Shown piece after piece: positions 14,512 through 19,192 of a stretch of 19,192 bases of DNA (position 1 is its first letter; each line of letters opens with the position of its first letter). The DNA lies in the NCBI GenBank assembly GCA_035493195.1, contig DATJIM010000252.1:1-19192 (forward strand), written 5' to 3'. This stretch comes from Schlegelella_A sp035493195. Its GTDB lineage: Bacteria; Pseudomonadota; Gammaproteobacteria; Burkholderiales; Burkholderiaceae_C. The position numbers and the translations under genes were made by a program. Below the pieces are notes generated by a model that ran no database searches, was not told the origin of the DNA, and worked only from the letters and a program-made list of their open reading frames with translations.

Positions 14512-17500
14512 TCAGCCGCACGCCTTGCGCGCCGAGCGGAACATCGCCATCCACGCGCTCGGTCGTCCCCGCGCCGTGCTCGGCCAGCTCATCTGGACGT
14601 CGCGGAAGACGCGCTCGGCGTGCGGCATCAGCGCCGTGAAGCGGCCGTCGGCAGTCGTCACGCCGGTGAGGCCGCCGGGACTGCCGTTCGGATTGAACGG
14701 ATACGCCTCGGTCGGCTTGCCGAAGTGGTCGACGAAGCGCATCACCGCGTGCACCTTCTCGCGGTCGCCGCGCTGCGAAAAGTCGGCGTAGCCCTCGCCG
14801 TGCGCGACCGCGATCGGCACACGGCTCCCGGCCATGTCGCGAAAGAAGATCGACGGCGTCGGCAGCACCTCGACGAGGCTGAGGCGCGCCTCGAACTGCT
14901 CGCTGCGATTCTTCGTGAAGCCCGGCCACGCAGCAGCGCCGGGGATCAGGTCGGCGAGCGCGGCGAGCATCTGGCAGCCGTTGCAGATGCCGAGCGCGAA
15001 CACGTCGGGTCGCGCGAAGAAGGTCGCGAACTGGTCGGCGAGCCGGGCGTTGAAGCGGATCGACCGTGCCCAGCCTTCGCCGGCGCCGAGGACGTCGCCG
15101 TAGCTGAAGCCGCCGCAGGCCACGAAGCCGGCGACCATGTCGAGCCGCATCCGGCCGCTCTGCAGGTCGCTCATGTGGACGTCGTACGTCTCGAAGCCCG
15201 CCGCCGCCATCGCGTAGCTCAGTTCGACGTGGCTGTTGACCCCCTGCTCGCGCAGGATCGCGACCTTCGGCGCGCTGCCAACGAACGCCGGCGCCGCGGG
15301 CGCGTCGTTCGCAAACGCAGGTCCCGCCAGATGCAGGTGCAGCCCCGGGTCGTCTTCGCGACCCGCCGCCGCGTGCTCGGCGTCGGCGCCGTCGGGCCGG
15401 TCGCGCAGTCTGCAGATCCGCCAGCTGACCTCGTCCCACGCCTGCTGCAGGTCGAAGAGCGAGGCCGCGAAAGCGACCTTGGCGTCGCGCCAGACCTCCA
15501 TGACCTGACGCGTGTTGGTCTTGCCGACGACGTGGCTCATCCGGCCGAGCCCGGCACCGCGCAGGATCGCGATCGCTTCATCGCGGCGCGCCGTCGGCAC
15601 CTGGAGCAGCACACCGAGCTCCTCGTTGAAGAGCGCGCGCAGCGTCAGCTCCTCGCGCCGCGCGCTCACCTGCGTCGCCCAGTTCTTCGAATCGCCGTAT
15701 TCGGCGCGGCTGTCGGCAATGCCGTCGCTCTCGGTGACGAGCAGATCGACGTTGAGGCTGACGCCGAGGTGGCCCGCGAACGCCATCTCGCACGCCGCCG
15801 CCCAGAGGCCGCCGTCGCTGCGATCGTGGTACGCGAGGACGAGCCCGGCATCGCGCAGCCGCGTGACGGCGTCGACGAGCGCAATCAGCCGCTGCGGCTC
15901 GTCGAGGTCGGGAACCGCGTCGCCGAACTGGCCGCTCGCCTGCGCGAGGATCGATCCGCCCATGCGCATGCGGCCATCGCCGAGGTCGACGAGAAGAAGC
16001 GTCGTGTCGCCGCGCTGCAGCTCGGGGGTCGAGTGGCGGCGGACGTCGTCGACGGTCGCGAACGCGCTGACGACGAGGCTCACCGGCGCCGTCACCTGCT
16101 TCGCCTCGCCGTCGTCGCCGCGCCAGCGCGTTCGCATCGACAGGCTGTCCTTGCCGACCGGAACGCCGATGCCGAGCGCCGGGCAGAGCTCCATCGCGAC
16201 GGCGCGCACGGTGTCGTAGAGCGCAGCATCGTCGCCGGGCGCTGCAGCGTCGTCGCTGCACGCGGCCATCCAGTTGCAGCTGAGCTTGACGCGATCGAGC
16301 GCGATCGGCGCGGCGAGCAGGTTCGTGATCGCCTCGGCGACCGCCATCCGGCCCGACGCCGGCGCGTCGGCGACGGCGAGCGGCGTGCGCTCGCCCATCG
16401 CCATCGCCTCGCCGGCGGCGCCGCTGAAGTCGGCAAGCGTGATCGCGCAGTCGGCCACCGGCACCTGCCACGGCCCGACCATCGGATCGCGGCACGACAG
16501 GCCGCCGACCGTGCGATCGCCGATCGTCACCAGGAACCGCTTGCTCGCGACCGTCGGATGGCGCAGGACGTCGAATGCAGCGCGCTCGAGCGCGACGTCG
16601 CCGAGGTCGAGCGGCGCGAGGGCGAGCGCGCGGCGGCGGACGTCGCGCTGCATCTTGGGCGGCTTGCCGAGAAGGACCTCCATCGGCATGTCGATCGCCG
16701 GCTCGCGGTCGTCGCGTCCGACGACGAGCTCGCGCTCGGACGTCGCCACGCCGACCACGGCGTACGGGCAGCGCTCGCGCACGCACATCGCCTCGAGCAA
16801 GGGCAGCGACTCGGGAGCGACGGCGAGGACGTAGCGCTCCTGGCTCTCGTTGCACCAGATCTCCTTCGCCGCGAGTCCGCTCTCCTCGACGGGCACCTTG
16901 CCGAGATCGAAGCGGGCGCCGCGCCCGGCGCCGTCGACGAGCTCGGGAAATGCGTTCGAGAGGCCGCCGGCGCCCACGTCGTGGATCGCGAGGATCGGGT
17001 TGACGTCGCCGAGCGCGGCGCAATGGTTGATGACCTCCTGCGCGCGGCGCTGGATCTCGGGGTTGCCACGCTGCACCGAGTCGAAGTCGAGCTCCGCGGC
17101 GTTCGCGCCCGCGCTCATCGAGCTCGCCGCGCCGCCGCCCATGCCGATCCGCATTCCGGGGCCGCCGAGGTGCACGAGCAGCGTTCCGGGCGGGAACTCG
17201 ATCTTCTTCGTCTGCGCCGCCGCGATTGCGCCGAGGCCGCCCGCGACCATGATCGGCTTGTGGTAGCCGCGCCGCTCGCGCGTGCCGTCGATGCTGCGGA
17301 CCGTCTGCTCGTAGACACGGAAGACGCCGCCGAGGTTCGGCCGCCCGAACTCGTTGCTGAAGGCGGCGCCGCCGAGCGGGCCGTCGACCATGATCTCGAG
17401 CGCACTCGCGATGTGCGCGGGCTTGCCGTAGCGCTCGCGCTCCCACGGCTCGTCGGTCGCCGGCAGGTGCAGGTTCGACACCATGAAGCCGGTGAGCCCG

Positions 17501-18531
17501 GCCTTCGGCCGCGCGCCGCGCCCGGTCGCGCCTTCGTCGCGGATCTCGCCGCCGGCGCCGGTCGACGCGCCCGGGAACGGCGAGATCGCGGTCGGATGGT
17601 TGTGCGTCTCGACCTTCATCAGCACATGGACGAGCTCGCGCCGCGCGCTCCAGCGCGGCGCGTTGGTGTAGCCCTCGGGCAGCCAACGCTCGACCTCGCG
17701 GCCCGCCATCACTGCAGCGTTGTCGCTGTACGCGACGACCGTGTGCTGCGGCGAACGCTGCTCGGTGTTCCGGATCATCTGGAACATCGAGCGCTGCTGC
17801 GGCTCGCCGTCGATCGTGAACGCGGCGTTGAAGATCTTGTGCCGGCAGTGCTCGCTGTTGGCCTGCGCGAACATCATCAGCTCGACGTCGCTCGGATTGC
17901 GCGCGAGCGCGCGGAACGCGTCGACGAGGTAGCCGATCTCGTCGTCGGAGAGCGCGAGACCGAACGCGCGGTTGGCGTCGTCGAGCGCCGCGCGGCCGCC
18001 GCCGACGACGTCGATCGCGACGAGCGGACGCTCGGGTTGCTCGTCGAACAGGTGGCGCGCGTCCTGGGGGTCGAAGAAGACGCTCTCGGTCATGCGGTCG
18101 TGCAGCAGTGCGGCGAGCGCGGCACGCTCGTCGGCGTCGATCGGCGCCGCACGGCCGACGAGCGGCTTCTTCACGCGCAGCGAGAACTCGGTGACGCGCT
18201 CGATGCGGCGAACCGCGAGGCCGCAGTTGTGCGCGATGTCGGTCGCCTTCGACGACCACGGCGAGATCGTGCCGAGACGAGGCGCGACGACGATCGTCTG
18301 GCCGCCTTCGAGAGCACGCGCCGGGTCGCCGTAGCGAAGCAGCGCCGCGACGCGGGCCGAGACGTCGGCACTCAGCGCGGCGTCGCTCGCGACCCAGTGG
18401 ACGTGGCGCGCGGCGATCGCGTCGACGCGCGCGACGCGCTCCTTCAGCTTGGCGAGGAGCGCCGCGGCGCGGAAATCGGGCAGCGCGTTGCCGCCTTCGA
18501 AGCGGGACAGGTGCGGCGGCGCGGTCGTCAA
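14512..18531 (-). CDS. purL: Phosphoribosylformylglycinamidine synthase (long, single-chain PurL)
   Basis: Catalyses the fourth step of purine synthesis, converting FGAR to FGAM with ATP and glutamine ammonia. From the chosen start it has 1339 residues, close to the 1295 of the E. coli enzyme, and aligns along its whole length: N-terminal domain with GTISPWSSKATDIAHNCGL, synthetase core with MFAQANSEHCRHKIFNA, VETHNHPTAISPFPGA, GGEIRDEGATGRGA and HDVGAGGLSNAFPEL, and a C-terminal class I glutaminase with nucleophile Cys1183 (GICNGCQM), His1304 and Glu1306 (PHAERVFR). The start is uncertain: TTG 18531 (TTAPPHLSRFEGG) is where family similarity begins; ATG 18612 would add 27 unlike residues and would overlap a -10-like TAGAAT. 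Monocistronic as far as visible. Confidence 0.97.
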   Translation of the reverse strand: MTTAPPHLSRFEGGNALPDFRAAALLAKLKERVARVDAIAARHVHWVASDAALSADVSARVAALLRYGDPARALEGGQTIVVAPRLGTISPWSSKATDIAHNCGLAVRRIERVTEFSLRVKKPLVGRAAPIDADERAALAALLHDRMTESVFFDPQDARHLFDEQPERPLVAIDVVGGGRAALDDANRAFGLALSDDEIGYLVDAFRALARNPSDVELMMFAQANSEHCRHKIFNAAFTIDGEPQQRSMFQMIRNTEQRSPQHTVVAYSDNAAVMAGREVERWLPEGYTNAPRWSARRELVHVLMKVETHNHPTAISPFPGASTGAGGEIRDEGATGRGARPKAGLTGFMVSNLHLPATDEPWERERYGKPAHIASALEIMVDGPLGGAAFSNEFGRPNLGGVFRVYEQTVRSIDGTRERRGYHKPIMVAGGLGAIAAAQTKKIEFPPGTLLVHLGGPGMRIGMGGGAASSMSAGANAAELDFDSVQRGNPEIQRRAQEVINHCAALGDVNPILAIHDVGAGGLSNAFPELVDGAGRGARFDLGKVPVEESGLAAKEIWCNESQERYVLAVAPESLPLLEAMCVRERCPYAVVGVATSERELVVGRDDREPAIDMPMEVLLGKPPKMQRDVRRRALALAPLDLGDVALERAAFDVLRHPTVASKRFLVTIGDRTVGGLSCRDPMVGPWQVPVADCAITLADFSGAAGEAMAMGERTPLAVADAPASGRMAVAEAITNLLAAPIALDRVKLSCNWMAACSDDAAAPGDDAALYDTVRAVAMELCPALGIGVPVGKDSLSMRTRWRGDDGEAKQVTAPVSLVVSAFATVDDVRRHSTPELQRGDTTLLLVDLGDGRMRMGGSILAQASGQFGDAVPDLDEPQRLIALVDAVTRLRDAGLVLAYHDRSDGGLWAAACEMAFAGHLGVSLNVDLLVTESDGIADSRAEYGDSKNWATQVSARREELTLRALFNEELGVLLQVPTARRDEAIAILRGAGLGRMSHVVGKTNTRQVMEVWRDAKVAFAASLFDLQQAWDEVSWRICRLRDRPDGADAEHAAAGREDDPGLHLHLAGPAFANDAPAAPAFVGSAPKVAILREQGVNSHVELSYAMAAAGFETYDVHMSDLQSGRMRLDMVAGFVACGGFSYGDVLGAGEGWARSIRFNARLADQFATFFARPDVFALGICNGCQMLAALADLIPGAAAWPGFTKNRSEQFEARLSLVEVLPTPSIFFRDMAGSRVPIAVAHGEGYADFSQRGDREKVHAVMRFVDHFGKPTEAYPFNPNGSPGGLTGVTTADGRFTALMPHAERVFRDVQMSWPSTARGRPSAWMAMFRSARKACG

Positions 18532-18641
18532 CGAGGAGGCGCTCGAAGTGGTCCGGAGGGACGATGCGTGAAGGGCTGCACGCGGTGTGGCGACCCCGGT
18601 GGAAACCCGCATTCTAAGGGGGCCGATGCGATAATTCGGCA
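18532..18641. promoter_or_regulatory. Divergent promoter region between purL and map
   Basis: For map, GATAAT (18630-18635) matches the -10 consensus in five of six bases and ends 6 bases before the ATG, suggesting a leaderless transcript. For purL, TAGAAT on the minus strand (18616-18611) also matches in five of six and would give a leader of roughly 70 bases before the TTG start; TTGCCG (18642-18637, minus) is a possible but over-distant -35 (20-base gap). I see no recognisable purine riboswitch or PurR-type palindrome. Confidence 0.4.
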
Positions 18642-19192
18642 ATGACGATCTCGATCAAGAGCGAAGCCGACGTCGCCGGCATGCGCGTCGCCGGCCGGCT
18701 CGCTGCCGAGGTGCTCGACCTCCTCTCCTCTCACGTCAAGCCGGGAGTGACGACCGACGCGCTCGACAAGATCGCGCACGACCACATCGTCTACGAGCAG
18801 GGCGCGGTGCCGGCGCCGCTCAACTATGCGCCGCCCGGCTACACGCCGTATCCGAAGTCGATCTGCACGTCGATCAACCATCAGGTCTGCCACGGCATCC
18901 CGAACGACCGTCCGCTGAAGAACGGTGACATCGTCAACATCGACATCACCGTCATCAAGGACGGCTGGCACGGCGACACCAGCCGCATGTTCATCGTCGG
19001 CGAAGGGTCGATCGCGGCCAAGCGGCTCGTGCAGATCACGTACGAGGCGATGTGGAAAGGGATCGTCAAGGTCAAGCCGGGCGTTCGCCTCGGCGACATC
19101 GGCCACGCGATCCAGACCTTCACCGAGCAGAGCGGCTTCTCGGTCGTGCGCGAGTTCTGCGGCCACGGCATCGGCACGCGCTTCCACGAGGA
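18642..19192 (+). CDS. map: Methionine aminopeptidase type I (partial, 3' end cut by window)
   Basis: Removes the initiator Met from nascent proteins. 183 residues of the usual 260-270 are present and the frame is open at the window edge. Type I MetAP features are all there: SINHQVCHGIPNDRPLK with His84, metal ligands Asp101 (VNIDIT), Asp112 (HGDTSR) and His175 (CGHGIG). The two glutamate ligands would lie beyond the edge. The ATG at 18642 gives the normal N-terminus (MTISIKSEADVAGMRVAGRL). No ribosome site is visible; a -10-like GATAAT ends 6 bases upstream. Divergent from purL. Confidence 0.97.
   Translation, partial: MTISIKSEADVAGMRVAGRLAAEVLDLLSSHVKPGVTTDALDKIAHDHIVYEQGAVPAPLNYAPPGYTPYPKSICTSINHQVCHGIPNDRPLKNGDIVNIDITVIKDGWHGDTSRMFIVGEGSIAAKRLVQITYEAMWKGIVKVKPGVRLGDIGHAIQTFTEQSGFSVVREFCGHGIGTRFHE

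Noticed and set aside
14506..14518. CGGCT-TTC-AGCCG hairpin between the TPR-methyltransferase and purL as a terminator
   Set aside because: Only a 5-bp stem, overlapping the purL stop codon, with no T-run on either side; frequent by chance at this GC content.
14245..18645. Very long plus-strand open frame opposite purL
   Set aside because: It is antisense to a gene that aligns along its whole length with PurL. Its translation is Arg/Ala/Glu/Asp-rich with no domain; long antisense frames are expected in DNA this GC-rich.

Overview
The window is very GC-rich with dense, mostly operonic bacterial genes. The single-chain, long form of PurL (synthetase plus glutaminase) and the general gene style point to a beta- or gammaproteobacterium, most likely a high-GC betaproteobacterium. 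No rRNA, tRNA, insertion sequence, phage gene or CRISPR array is visible.

Region 1 (1-3093, minus strand) is a tightly packed biosynthetic operon. In transcription order it holds a type III polyketide synthase, a class I SAM methyltransferase, an FAD-dependent oxidoreductase of the geranylgeranyl-reductase type, and a fourth gene that runs off the left edge. The last three are chained by 4-bp start/stop overlaps. By analogy with other type III PKS clusters the product is probably a methylated and oxidised phenolic lipid, pyrone or quinone; this is inference.

Region 2 (3094-3311) is the divergent control region. It carries a good sigma-54 (-24/-12) promoter pointing right and, about 100 bp upstream of it, a tandem array of 11-bp GTCCGC-type repeats, two of which are perfect palindromes. 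The latter looks like the enhancer for a sigma-54 activator.

Region 3 (3312-11991, plus strand) is a seven-gene cluster: periplasmic adaptor (HlyD/MacA type), ABC ATPase, TolC-type outer-membrane channel, two different MacB/FtsX-type permeases, a sigma-54-dependent response regulator and its histidine kinase. The obvious model is a tripartite export pump whose own two-component system drives the sigma-54 promoter at its head. A weak internal promoter just before the regulator may keep the regulator and kinase supplied.

Region 4 (12005-14498) is less conserved: a minus-strand, exported, low-complexity protein with a WGxxGxxG-type C-terminal segment, a 336-bp intergenic stretch with a CRP-like 16-bp palindrome, a 134-residue protein I do not recognise, and a TPR-methyltransferase fusion.

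Region 5 (14512-19192) is housekeeping: purL (minus) and, divergently, the 5' part of map (methionine aminopeptidase, plus), cut by the window end.

The most interesting parts are the polyketide operon back-to-back with an export pump, the sigma-54/tandem-palindrome control region that ties the pump to its own two-component system, and the WGxxGxxG protein.
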